In this document: piece by piece, positions 54,322-64,000 of the stretch | How positions within the stretch are numbered: the stretch's first letter is position 1 | Layout of the letters: every line of letters begins with the position of its first letter | Assembly (NCBI RefSeq): GCF_038502225.1 | Contig: NC_091391.1 | Span: forward strand, 6,577,893-6,641,892 | Length of the DNA: 64,000 nt | Direction: 5' to 3' | Origin: Cherax quadricarinatus | Taxonomy: Eukaryota; Arthropoda; Malacostraca; Decapoda; Parastacidae | Notes under the pieces: generated by a model | What the model was told of the DNA's origin: nothing | The model's input: the letters and a program-made list of their open reading frames with translations, nothing else | Database searches by the model: none | Translations under genes and position numbers: made by a program

Positions 54322-54570
54322 TGGAGGGTTAGCCACCCAGGATAACCCAAAGTCAGTACATCTTCAAGGACGGTGTTTTATTTCCATTGTGGTCTTTCAG
54401 TCTTGTCCCCCAGGATGCAACCCACACCAGTCACCTAACACCCAGGTACCTACTTACTGCTAGGTAAACAGGGACAGCAGGTGTCTTAAGGAAACACGTC
54501 CTAATGTTTCCACCTGTACCGGGGATCGAGCCACAGACCTCAGTGTGCGAGCTGAGCAAGCTACAAGACT
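54322..54570 (-). mobile_element. tRNA-derived SINE
   Basis: Minus-strand copy: AGGGTTAGCCACCCAGGATA (3' end of the SINE) to CACCTGTACCGGGGATCGAG, where GGGGATCGAGCC is the inverted B box. Same family as 37585 and 60130. Confidence 0.8.
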
Positions 54571-54577
54571 TCAGCTT

Positions 54578-54720
54578 ATAATAATAATAATAATAATAAT
54601 AATATCTTCATTTCTACCAGTACATGTACAAGGTATACAGACCATAGCTGACATCAATGACATACTACTGTATAGAAAGCCGCTTGTTATGCAGAGCATT
54701 TCGGGCAAATTAGGTCAGTT
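54578..54720. repeat. (TAA)n run and dispersed fragment
   Basis: 54578-54603 is an AAT/TAA microsatellite. TACCAGTACATGTACAAGG with GGTATACAGACCATAGCTG repeats, in reverse, the stretch just before the ATG array at 33930-34000. Confidence 0.6.
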
Positions 54721-54721
54721 T

Positions 54722-55085
54722 TGTCCCAGGATGTGACCCACACCAGTCCACTAACACCCAGGATGTGACCCACACCAGTCCACTATCACCCAGGATGTGA
54801 CCCACACCAGTCCACTAACACCCAGGATGTGACCCACACCAGTCCACTAACACCCAGGATGTGACCCACACCAGTCCACTAACACCCAGGATGTGACCCA
54901 CACCAGTCCACTAACACCCAGGATGTGACCCACACCAGTCTAACAGCCAGGTACCCATTATATACTGATGTGTGAACATGGACAGCAGGTGTCTTAAGGA
55001 AACACGTCCTAATGTTTTCCAGCAATACCAGGGCTTCGATCTCCAGACCTCAGTGTGAGAGCCGAGCGAGCTAGCAATCAAGCTA
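54722..55085 (-). mobile_element. tRNA-derived SINE with internal 32-bp minisatellite
   Basis: 54722-54940 holds about 7 units of AGGATGTGACCCACACCAG then TCCACTAACACCC. The rest (GACAGCAGGTGTCTTAAGG, GGGCTTCGATCTCC inverted B box, CCTCAGTGTGAGAGCC) is a normal SINE body, so the array grew inside it. Confidence 0.85.
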
Positions 55086-55164
55086 TGGGTTAGCCCGAAA
55101 CGCTCAAGATAACCATGGACTTTCAACAAGCATTCCAATATAAACATTGCATAAACACTATCAT

Positions 55165-55322
55165 GTTTAATTATTATTTTTTATTAACACATCAGCTATC
55201 TCCCACCAAGGTAGGGTGAGCCGACAAGGAAAAACTTTCACCATCATTCACTCCATCACTGTCTTATCAGAGGTGTGCTTACACTGCAGTTGTAAAACTG
55301 CAACATTAACACCCGTCCTGTT
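55165..55322 (-). mobile_element. Degraded RTE-type 3' tail
   Basis: ATTTTTTATTAACACATCAG, CCCACCAAGGTAGGGTGAGC and CACTGTCTTATCAGAGG. Old minus-strand tail ending in the 3' UTR. Confidence 0.7.
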
Positions 55323-55349
55323 GAAATAAACTTGTATTTGTATAGAATA

Positions 55350-55673
55350 CAGCCTCTCCTCACTTAGTGACGTACTCATTCACTGGCGACTCAGACTTAT
55401 GATGGGCTCTCTGACCAGTATGCATACCTAAATAATGTACAGTATATTAGAGCTGATTTCCTCTATTCTCTTCATTACAATATACAGTACACTACTGTAT
55501 AAACATTTAAAAATATACCAGAAGTGTTATAAATGGTGCAAATGTGACATTAAAACAATATCAAAGATGGATGACACAAACTCACCACCACTGTAGTATG
55601 CTCCTCACTTGGTGACGAATTTGTTTATCGACGGGGTCTTAGGAATGGAACTTCGTTAAGTGAGGAGAGGTTG
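55350..55673. mobile_element. MITE family CAGCCTCTCCTCACTT, copy 3
   Basis: CAGCCTCTCCTCACTTAGTG and AAGTGAGGAGAGGTTG inverted; TA at 55348-55349 and 55674-55675. Same orientation as copy 1. Confidence 0.9.
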
Positions 55674-55823
55674 TAATTACAAACTAATGCAATTTTTCAC
55701 CTATAAAAACTAAAGAATTTTATGTGAAAACTTTGTGAACCGAAGTAAGAAAACTGACTAAAATCACAGACGAAACTCCATTGGCATAGGTGCCATCCTA
55801 GCTTAAAAGACCAATAGCAAATA

Positions 55824-56026
55824 CAGTAGACCCCCAGTTAACGATATTTTTTCACTCCAGAAGTATGTTCAGGTGCCAGTACTGACCGAATTTGTTCCCA
55901 TAAGGAATATTGTGAAGTAGATTAGTCCATTTCAGACCCCCAAACATACACGTACAAACGCACTTACATAAATACACTTACATAATTGGTCGCATTCGGA
56001 GGTGATCGTTATGCGGGGGTCCACTG
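55824..56026. mobile_element. 203-bp Tigger-like MITE, copy 3
   Basis: CAGTAGACCCCCAGTTAACG and TGCGGGGGTCCACTG; TA at 55822-55823 and 56027-56028. Its right TA directly precedes the terminus of the next element. Confidence 0.93.
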
Positions 56027-56028
56027 TA

Positions 56029-56250
56029 CAGGCAAGCCCCGCTTTACAGGGTTCACTTCACGGTGTTCTGCTAATGCAGTGGTTTTCAGTTACAATCATT
56101 TATTCAGACTTCCTACAATAAATATATTTAGCACTCGCTATAAGCTAAGGATGAAAATATGTGTACTGTATATGCATTTTTTAGGCCTAGCTTTTACATG
56201 CATTTGAAAGTGAAAAAATGCTGCGTTTTACTTCTAAGTGATTTTTGCTT
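56029..56250. mobile_element. Terminal fragment of the CAGG(A/C)A(G)GCCCC transposon family
   Basis: Begins CAGGCAAGCCCCGCTTTACA, followed by CTTCCTACAATAAATA and TTACATGCATTTGAAAGTG, like the ends of 30768-32570 and 9690. No right end; the sequence runs into the minisatellite. Confidence 0.7.
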
Positions 56251-57312
56251 TACTATAGTAGTCCAGAACCTAATGTATAAGAGGGGCCCTACAGTAGTCC
56301 AGAACCTAATGTATAAGAGGAGCCCTACAGTAGTCCAGAACCTAATGTATAAGAGGGGCCCTACAGTAGTCCAGAACCTAATGTATAAGAGGAGCCCTAC
56401 AGTAGTCCAGAACCTAATGTATAAGAGGGGCCCTACAGTAACCCAGAACCTAATGTATAAGAGGAGCCCTACAGTAGTCCAGAACCTAATGTATAAGAGG
56501 AGCCCTACAGTAGCCCAGAACCTAATGTATAAGAGGAGCCCTACAGTAACCCAGAACCTAATGTATAAGAGGAGCCCTACAGTAGTCCAGAACCTAATGT
56601 ATAAGAGGAGCCCTACAGTAGCCCAGAACCTAATGTATAAGAGGAGCCCTACAGTAGCCCAGAACCTAATGTATAAGAGGAGCCCTACAGTAGCCTAGAA
56701 CCTAATGTATAAGAGGAGCCCTACAGTAGCCCAGAACCTAATGTATAAGAGGAGCCCTACAGTAGCCCAGAACCTAATGTATAAGAGGAGCCCTACAGTA
56801 GCCCAGAACCTAATGTATAAGAGGAGCCCTACAGTAGCCCAGAACCTAATGTATAAGAGGAGCCCTACAGTAGTCCAGAACCTAATGTATAAGAGGAGCC
56901 CTACAGTAGCCCAGAACCTAATGTATAAGAGGAGCCCTACAGTAGCCCAGAACCTAATGTATAAGAGGAGCCCTACAGTAGCCCAGAACCTAATGTATAA
57001 GAGGAGCCCTACAGTAGCCCAGAACCTAATGTATAAGAGGAGCCCTACAGTAGTCCAGAACCTAATGTATAAGAGGAGCCCTACAGTAGTCCAGAACCTA
57101 ATGTATAAGAGGAGCCCTACAGTAGCCCAGAACCTAATGTATAAGAGGAGCCCTACAGTAGCCCAGAACCTAATGTATAAGAGGAGCCCTACAGTAGTCC
57201 AGAACCTAATGTATAAGAGGAGCCCTACAGTAGTCCAGAACCTAATGTATAAGAGGAGCCCTACAGTAGTCCAGAACCTAATGTATAAGAGGAGCCCTAC
57301 AGTAGCCCAGAA
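56251..57312. repeat. 36-bp minisatellite, about 29 units
   Basis: Unit CCAGAACCTAATGTATAAG then AGGAGCCCTACAGTAG(T/C). The first units have GGGG for GGAG. Because 36 is divisible by three, a long open frame (YKRSPTVAQNLM) appears on the plus strand; codon content and periodicity show it is not a gene. Confidence 0.97.
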
Positions 57313-57945
57313 CCTAACCTGCAGTATAAGCAGAGCCCTACAGTAGCCCAGAACCTAACCTGCAGTATAAGCAGAGCCCTACAGTAGCCCAGAACCTAAC
57401 CTGCTGTATAAGCAGAGCCCTTCAGTAGCCCAGAACCTAACCTGCAGTATAAGCAGAGCCCTACAGTAGCCCAGAACATAACCTGCAGTATAAGCAGAGC
57501 CCTACAGTAGCCCAGAACCTAACCTGCAGTATAAGCAGAGCCCTACAGTAGCCCAGAACCTAACCTGCTGTATAAGCATTGACCTACAGTAGCCCGGAAC
57601 CTAATCTGCTGTATAAGCAGAGCCCTACAGTAGCCCAGAACCTAACCTGCTGTACAAGCAGTGCCCTTCAGTAGCCCAGAACCTAACCTGCAGTATAAGC
57701 AGGGCCCTACAGTAGCCCAGAACCTAGCCTGCTGTATAAGCAGTGCCCTTCAGTAGCCCAGAACCTAACCTGCAGTATAAGCAGGGCCCTACAGTAGCCC
57801 AGAACCTAACCTGCAGTATAAGCAGGGCCCTACAGTAGCCCAGAACCTAACCTGCTGTATAAGCATTGACCTACAGTAGCCCAGAATCTAACCTGCTGTA
57901 TACGCATTGACCTACAGTAGCCCAGAACCTAATCTGCTGTATAAG
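57300..57945. repeat. 41-bp variant minisatellite, about 16 units
   Basis: Continues the previous array with a longer unit: CCAGAACCTAACCTGCAGTA then TAAGCAGAGCCCTACAGTAG. Sub-variants CTGCTGTATAAGCATTGACC alternate, suggesting higher-order duplication. The 41-bp unit still shows the CAACCTGC...GGAGCCCTA order of the transposon terminus at 9866-9905. Confidence 0.95.
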
Positions 57946-58144
57946 CAGGGCCCTCCTATATACCAGTTGTATCTACCAGCAGTCCTAATCAGGACTAAAC
58001 ATAATTATACCATAACTGAGCAAGAAGCATCAGCCATAGTTTCGTCTTTAAATCACTTTCGGAATATCATCTACCAGCATCCAAATATACATACAAATAC
58101 ATGTACAATATTTCTTTTCTGCAGTATACTGGTACAGGTTCACA

Positions 58145-58323
58145 TCCCTTTATCCAAAATTCGAAAACGTTCCAAAAACCAAAGTTTTTTCACGGAGTGT
58201 AGAGCATCAGTCATCTCTGTGCTAGGTCACACCGTCATGTGGCGGCGTTGTGAATCATTCTGAGATTTGAAAAAGTCTGAAATTTGAAACAATACATGCC
58301 CCAAGGGTTTTGGATAAAGGGAT
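58145..58323. mobile_element. MITE with TCCCTTTATCCAAAA termini
   Basis: TCCCTTTATCCAAAATTCG and TTTTGGATAAAGGGA are inverted; inner TTCGAAAACGTTCC and CTGAAATTTGAAAC. Target duplication not clear (CA/GT flanks). Confidence 0.75.
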
Positions 58324-58439
58324 GTAGTACACCTGTAATTAGTTATGTGTATACAGTAACGTTAAGTACGAAGAAAGCCAGTAACATGCAGAGAATTTCA
58401 GGCAGATTAATACCAGTGCTTAAAAGACTATTTAAGAAC

Positions 58440-58565
58440 CAGACATGTTAGTGTGACTTTGTAAATGGTCCAAGTCGGACTGAAACATCATTGTAAGCTG
58501 CTCTCTCCTGTGTGGGGGTTATTTGTGTCTTGTTCCAGTCATAGTATTGTGCCCTTTTGTTTTAT
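58440..58565 (+). repeat. GAAAC-type dispersed repeat
   Basis: GGTCCAAGTCGGACTGAAAC, TGTGGGGGTTATTTGTGTC and GTTCCAGTCATAGTATTGTG. Same unit order as 24640-24770 and 49860-49960. Confidence 0.7.
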
Positions 58566-58632
58566 ACAGTAGGAATTTTTAAACGTACAAAAAAGAGAGG
58601 TAGTTAAGTGAATAATGGTTTACTTTTAAGTA

Positions 58633-58811
58633 CAGTAAGTCCTCGGACCTATAAACACACTGGGGACCTCTTGAATTATGTATAATATTCAACTTATGAA
58701 CATGTTGGGGACCTTCTGTAATGTGTATCATAATACTGTTATTATACACAATATGTAATGACATACAACAGAGATGATTCGCAGTGTGTTTGTAAGTCAA
58801 GGACTTTACTG
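58633..58811. mobile_element. 179-bp MITE (CAGTAAGTCCTYGG ends), TA flanks
   Basis: CAGTAAGTCCTCGGACCTAT and TTTGTAAGTCAAGGACTTTA with CTG are inverted; TA at 58631-58632 and 58812-58813. Confidence 0.8.
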
Positions 58812-58813
58812 TA

Positions 58814-59527
58814 TCAGTCAAACATCAAACTGATGCACTGACTGTCATTTAAGTGGATTTCTTGTGCAGTTTCAAACTGACTAAATGTCTTCAGTTTGTG
58901 GAATGACTGAAAGATCATGTTTCAAAATCACCAATGAGCCTGGTAGACCAGGCAAGCACCAGACGAGCCTGGCCCATGGCCAGGCTCCAGGAGTAGCTAA
59001 ACTCTCAAAACTCTTCAATGATATATCAAAGGTAGTGTAATACATTAACCATAGTCATTATCTTTTCAGACTTTCAAATTTTGTCAGCCACATTAACAAA
59101 TTTAAATTTAGATTAACAATACAGCACTAATTAGAGTTATTTTTTATTCCGATGAAGCAACATGCATTATAGAGGCAGTACAATACACAACATACAAGTA
59201 TATAATATATTAAAAAAAATGCACATTAAAAACTGGGTCGGAAGAAAAAATACTCCAATGCATGGTTATTACTGATATACAAAAGCTACATATTTATGAT
59301 GACTTAACCTAGGATATTTCAACAATTCGTGTATAATTTGACATTTCTAACACTGTAAATCACGAGGTGGGGAACCTGCAGCCTTGTAGGGCATTAAGTG
59401 CCACCTTCTGAATGAGTTATTTCTCTTGAAGTTATTATGCAATTAATTTTTTACAAAAAAACTGACACTGCAGTACAGCAAGTTTTGACTTACACATTAG
59501 GGGGGACTTCCTGAATTGTATGTAATA
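58814..59527. other. Intron sequence, nothing recognised
   Basis: Contains a CCAGGCAAGCACCAG / GGCCATGGCCAGG rich spot at 58945-59000, otherwise AT-rich without features. 59733-60129 is similar, with a CCGAAATGCCCAGGTATAAT fragment at 60027. Confidence 0.45.
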
Positions 59528-59730
59528 CAGTGGACCCCCGGTTTACGATCAGCTCCCAATGCGATCAATTATGTAAGTGTATTTATGTAAGTGCGTTTGT
59601 ATGTGTATGTTTGGGGGTCTGAAATGGACTAATCTAATTCACAATATTCCTTATGGGAACAAATTCGGTCGGAAATGGCACCTGAATGTGCTTCTGAAAT
59701 GAAATAATATCGTAAACCGGGGGTCCACTG
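59528..59730. mobile_element. 203-bp Tigger-like MITE, copy 4
   Basis: CAGTGGACCCCCGGTTTACG and CGTAAACCGGGGGTCCACTG are a perfect 20-bp inverted pair; TA at 59526-59527 and 59731-59732. Reads in the same sense as copy 2. Confidence 0.95.
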
Positions 59731-60129
59731 TATTCATAATACAGGAAATACGTCTGTATATCTTGTACACGTACTTGTAGAATCAAAGGTATTATTGTTA
59801 TTACGTCAGAGACTTCCTGTATTTTGTATAATAATGATATATTAATTATACACAATAATAATAACGATATACACAGTACACAAGATTCTCAACGTGTTTA
59901 AGTCAAGGACTTACCGTATACATACGTATAATCAAAATTTTTTGAATGCAGCCTTATTAGAAAACAGGTAATTTTAATGCAACCTTCCAACGTAAAGAAG
60001 GTCCCCATCCTAGGGCATTTCTGCCCGAAATGCCCAGGTATAATAGTGGCTTTCTTTGTATTTAGCAAACCAAAATTGTAATTACACATTGTAACCTTTA
60101 CGAAGAAATAAAATCTCTATCTTTTAATA

Positions 60130-60355
60130 CAATCTGTAAGGGAAGGTTGACAGCGCTCTCGCCTCATGCACCGAGTGTCTGGGGTTCGATCCCCAGCTGG
60201 CTGGAAACATTGGGAGTGTTTCCTTACACCTGCTGTCCCTATTCACCTAGCTGTAAGTAGGTACCTGGGCATTAGGTGACTGGTGTGGGTGGCATCCTGG
60301 GGGACAAGATTGAAGGATCACAATGGAAATAAGAGAGACAGTCCTCGATGACCCC
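60130..60355 (+). mobile_element. tRNA-derived SINE, leads into minisatellite
   Basis: GCGCTCTCGCCTCATGCACC, B box GGGGTTCGATCCCCAGC, CACCTGCTGTCCCTATTCAC, GGTACCTGGGCATTAGG, GGATCACAATGGAAATAAG, ending GGGTTATCCTGGGTGGCTAA. The tail of this SINE is the seed of the following array. Confidence 0.85.
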
Positions 60356-62892
60356 TTGGGTTATCCTGGGTGGCTAACCCTCCCCTGGGTTATCCTGGGT
60401 GGCTAACACTCCCCTGGGTTATCCTGGGTGGCTAACCCTCCCCTGGGTTATCCTGGGTGGCTAACACTCCCCTGGGTTATCCTGGGTGGCTAACCCTCCC
60501 CTGGGTTATCCTGGGTGGCTAACCCTCCCCTGGGTTATCCTGGGTGGCTAACACTCCCCTGGGTTATCCTGGGTGGCTAACCCTCCCCTGGGTTATCCTG
60601 GGTGGCTAACACTCCCCTGGGTTATCCTGGGTGGCTAACACTCCCCTGGGTTATCCTGGGTGGCTAACACTCCCCTGGGTTATCCTGGGTGGCTAACACT
60701 CCCCTGGGTTATCCTGGGTGGCTAACCCTCCCCTGGGTTATCCTGGGTGGCTAACCCTCCCCTGGGTTATCCTGGGTGGCTAACCCTCCCCTGGGTTATC
60801 CTGGGTGGCTAACCCTCCCCTGGGTTATCCTGGGTGGCTAACCCTCCCCTGGGTTATCCTGGGTGGCTAACACTCCCCTGGGTTATCCTGGGTGGCTAAC
60901 ACTCCCCTGGGTTATCCTGGGTGGCTAACCCTCCCCTGGGTTATCCTGGGTGGCTAACCCTCCCCTGGGTTATCCTGGGTGGCTAACCCTCCCCTGGGTT
61001 ATCCTGGGTGGCTAACCCTCCCCTGGGTTATCCTGGGTGGCTAACCCTCCTCTGGGTTATCCTGGGTGGCTAACCCTCCCCTGGGTTATCCTGGGTGGCT
61101 AACCCTCCCCTGGGTTATCCTGGGTGGCTAACCCTCCCCTGGGTTATCCTGGGTGGCTAACCCTCCCCTGGGTTATCCTGGGTGGCTAACCCTCCCCTGG
61201 GTTATCCTGGGTGGCTAACCCTCCCCTGGGTTATCCTGGGTGGCTAACCCTCCCCTGGGTTATCCTGGGTGGCTAACCCTCCCCTGGGTTATCCTGGGTG
61301 GCTAACCCTCCCCTTGGTTATCCTGGGTGGCTAACCCTCCCCTGGGTTATCCTGGGTGGCTAACCCTCCCCTGGGTTATCCTGGGTGGCTAACACTCCCC
61401 TGGGTTATCCTGGGTGGCTAACACTCCCCTGGGTTATCCTGGGTGGCTAACACTCCCCTGGGTTATCCTGGGTGGCTAACACTCCCCTGGGTTATCCTGG
61501 GTGGCTAACACTCCCCTGGGTTATCCTGGGTGGCTAACACTCCCCTGGGTTATCCTGGGTGGCTAACACTCCCCTGGGTTATCCTGGGTGGCTAACACTC
61601 CCCTGGGTTATCCTGGGTGGCTAACACTCCCCTGGGTTATCCTGGGTGGCTAACACTCCCCTGGGTTATCCTGGGTGGCTAACACTCCCCTGGGTTATCC
61701 TGGGTGGCTAACACTCCCCTGGGTTATCCTGGGTGGCTAACCCTCCCCTGGGTTATCCTGGGTGGCTAACACTCCCCTGGGTTATCCTGGGTGGCTAACA
61801 CTCCCCTGGGTTATCCTGGGTGGCTAACCCTCCCCTGGGTTATCCTGGGTGACTAACACTCCCCTGGGTTATCCTGGGTGGCTAACACTCCCCTGGGTTA
61901 TCCTGGGTGGCTAACACTCCCCTGGGTTATCCTGGGTGGCTAACCCTCCCCTGGGTTATCCTGGGTGGCTAACACTCCCCTGGGTTATCCTGGGTGGCTA
62001 ACCCTCCCCTGGGTTATCCTGGGTGGCTAACCCTCCCCTGGGTTATCCTGGGTGGCTAACCCTCCCCTGGGTTATCCTGGGTGGCTAACCCTCCCCTGGG
62101 TTATCCTGGGTGGCTAACACTCCCCTGGGTTATCCTGGGTGGCTAACACTCCCCTGGGTTATCCTGGGTGGCTAACACTCCCCTGGGTTATCCTGGGTGG
62201 CTAACACTCCCCTGGGTTATCCTGGGTGGCTAACACTCCCCTGGGTTATCCTGGGTGGCTAACCCTCCCCTGGGTTATCCTGGGTGGCTAACACTCCCCT
62301 GGGTTATCCTGGGTGGCTAACCCTCCCCTGGGTTATCCTGGGTGGCTAACACTCCCCTGGGTTATTCTGGGTGGCTAACCCTCCACTGGGTTATCCTGGG
62401 TGGCTAACACTCCCCTGGGTTATCCTGGGTGACTAACACTCCCCTGGGTTATCCTGGGTGGCTAACACTCCCCTGGGTTATCCTGGGTGGCTAACACTCC
62501 CCTGGGTTATCCTGGGTGGCTAACCCTCCCCTGGGTTATCCTGGGTGGCTAACCCTCCCCTGGGTTATCCTGGGTGGCTAACCCTCCACTGGGTTATCCT
62601 GGGTGGCTAACACTCCCCTGGGTTATCCTGGGTGACTAACACTCCCCTGGGTTATCCTGGGTGACTAACACTCCCCTGGGTTATCCTGGGTGGCTAACCC
62701 TCCCCTGGGTTATCCTGGGTGGCTAACCCTCCCCTGGGTTATCCTGGGTGGCTAACCCTCCCCTGGGTTATCCTGGGTGGCTAACACTCCCCTGGGTTAT
62801 CCTGGGTGGCTAACCCTCCCCTGGGTTATCCTGGGTGACTAACACTCCCCTGGGTTATCCTGGGTGGCTAACCCTCCCCTGGGTTATCCTGG
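60352..62892. repeat. 29-bp minisatellite, about 87 units
   Basis: Unit CCTGGGTTATCCTGGGTGGC then TAACCCTCC or TAACACTCC. The two variants cluster in blocks of up to a dozen, with rare GACTAACAC and CCACTGGG variants. It is the SINE tail motif repeated, in intron 1 about 0.5 kb from the first coding exon. Confidence 0.98.
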
Positions 62893-62899
62893 GGTGAAT

Positions 62900-63065
62900 T
62901 ATCATAATCAACAGGAAGCGCTAAACCCGAAGGATTATACAACACCCTGGGGGGGGGAGTGGAAGGTACTCAGGACTTAATTCAGGTTACCAGAGCATAG
63001 ATCCAGTTCCCCAGATCAAGATCCCCTGCCCAGCGTCAAGGAACCTCCCCTGGGGGAGGGGAAAT
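62900..63065. repeat. Dispersed repeat (GGAAGCGCTAAACCC type)
   Basis: ATTATCATAATCAACAGGAA, GCGCTAAACCCGAAGG, GAGCATAGATCCAGTTCCCC and CGTCAAGGAACCTCCCCTGG. I recall a similar sequence as common in decapod genomes, without proof here. 63066-63402 is intron with a C-rich stretch. Confidence 0.5.
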
Positions 63066-63402
63066 AAGACATTTAAAAACGCGATAGATAAATAGATATA
63101 TGGAGCAGACGACGCGAGAGACGAGAGAGAACGGGACCTTAACACACCAATTTAACCCTTATGTACCACTCATACATAGCTCTATCATGCCCCTACAACC
63201 CTCCACACACTCGCTGACACTGCATACACCCCCTGGGGCTGACAACACAGCTGACAGCAGCATCTTCACCCCGGGAGTGGCAGCGCCACCCACACCACAA
63301 AACCCCTTATTTCCCCCCTTATATAACCCCCCAGGGGGCCACCCACACCCCCACACCAAACCCCAAGGGTTCATAAACACCCACAAGATACTCTAACCTC
63401 AC

Positions 63403-63577
63403 CTATGACTTCCCTCAGGTCGTAATCCTCCTTTGTATTGGGCCAAGGCTTCTCTTCGGCCATTTTGGACTCACTAGAAATGCTGCCTCGGTGTGGACGA
63501 GGCAGCTGCTGCAGCGCCGCCGGCAGCTCCATTGATGCCGATTTTTTACGGTATGTTCCTGGCGACCCCGGGGGCAT
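63403..63577 (-). CDS. fray: fray exon 1 (or first coding exon seen): N-terminus and start of glycine loop
   Basis: Encodes about 58 residues ending DYDLREVIG, the start of the kinase fold; the final G codon is split (phase 1) and donor GTGAGG follows at 63402. The end is firm, the start is not. The ATG at 63577 gives MPPGSPG and a Ser/Pro/Gln-rich leader; an internal ATG at 63463 gives MAEEKPWPN directly before the kinase domain and resembles the short OSR1 leader. An acceptor-like CCTTTCAG ends at 63597, and the frame stays open to an ATG at 63607, so this may be a second exon with an upstream non-coding or coding exon. SPAK-type kinases have longer low-complexity N-termini than OSR1, so both starts are plausible. 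Confidence 0.85.
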
Positions 63578-63599
63578 TAGGCCTGGGGTTATTTTCCTG

Positions 63600-64000
63600 A
63601 AAGGCAAAAGAATATTGTGTAATTTTTCCCTTTTGGAATGCGTGGCTGGGGAGGGTGGGTTGAGGGGGTGTTCGTTTTAGCGGGGTTTATTTAATATCTC
63701 ACTCCCCGGTATAATGGTTTTGTTATATATCACTGGTATATAGAGTTTATAAGGTATATATACTATAAATTAAGTTTACCATATATATGCTGTAAGATGT
63801 AAGATGAGAGAGACGTAGTAACCTTCAGACTGGTGAGTCAGGGTGCGTCTTAATAACGGGACACTAATGTCTAGTTTCTTGCTTTTTTAACGAAGTTTAC
63901 ACTTATTTAGGTTAGTGGGGAGCGAGGTGGACCAGGAACACACTACCACAGGTTACAAACACACTCAGTAGGCTGAGTAAAGTGCACTTTGTTGGGTTAC
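63600..64000. other. Sequence upstream of first coding exon seen
   Basis: No further exon was recognised. Pyrimidine-rich CTTTTGCCTTTCAG on the gene strand at 63597-63610 could be a 3' splice site. No TATA-type promoter can be assigned with confidence; ATATATA runs at 63720-63790 are AT-rich repeats. Confidence 0.4.

Noticed and set aside
56159..57346. Long plus-strand frame with a 12-residue repeat (YKRSPTVAQNLM)
   Set aside because: Unit length 36 bp is divisible by three, so the frame stays open by arithmetic. Flanks are transposon pieces and the unit matches a transposon terminus.
60130..60220. tRNA gene
   Set aside because: Has a B box and weak A box but no cloverleaf; it is the head of a SINE with several copies.
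53593..62892. CRISPR-like arrays
   Set aside because: Units are contiguous without unique spacers, and the setting is an animal gene.

Overview
The window looks like intronic sequence from a decapod crustacean (crayfish, lobster, crab or shrimp type); the species is inferred only from repeat content and gene structure. There are no bacterial or viral gene arrangements. One host gene can be supported: the minus-strand orthologue of the STE20-type kinase Fray/OXSR1/STK39 (OSR1-SPAK). Seven coding exons, read from about 63.5 kb down to 23.5 kb, join in frame through GT-AG introns and encode the kinase domain from the glycine loop to just past the catalytic domain. The C-terminal regulatory part (PF2/CCT domain) was not found and presumably lies left of position 1. 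The whole window is therefore roughly one gene whose introns (about 1.2 to 11.7 kb) are filled with mobile DNA.

Mobile elements. The main invader is an RTE-clade non-LTR retrotransposon (AP endonuclease, reverse transcriptase, (A)n or ATAA-rich tail). There is one nearly complete open copy (46.3-49.4 kb), one nearly full-length copy with two stop codons (26.3-29.5 kb), many young 5'-truncated copies (0.3-1.5, 1.6-2.5, 6.0-6.6, 10.1-11.7, 32.6-33.3 kb) and several older, diverged copies (3.4-7.9, 25.3-26.3, 40.6-41.8, 43.1-44.0 kb). DNA transposons include three Tigger/pogo elements (3.8, 13.8, 16.7 kb), a piggyBac transposase fragment (38.5-39.25 kb), two TTAA-flanked piggyBac-type non-autonomous elements, and many TA-flanked MITEs, among them four copies of exactly 203 bp. 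tRNA-like SINEs and several unclassified dispersed repeats fill much of the remainder.

Tandem arrays. At least seven minisatellite loci (3.4, 19-21.6, 45.6, 53.6-54.1, 54.7, 56.3-57.9 and 60.4-62.9 kb) have repeat units that can be aligned by eye to a piece of a dispersed element found elsewhere in the window. A pure ATG/GAT microsatellite of about 483 bp sits next to kinase exon 5.

The most interesting observations are the recurrent birth of minisatellites from transposon parts, a 193-bp exact duplication flanking the most intact RTE copy, three copies of one 9-bp target around two tandem RTE insertions, and a dispersed repeat with a compensated hairpin followed by GAAAC that recalls, but does not match, a hammerhead ribozyme. 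No CRISPR array, operon or functional tRNA/rRNA gene was seen.
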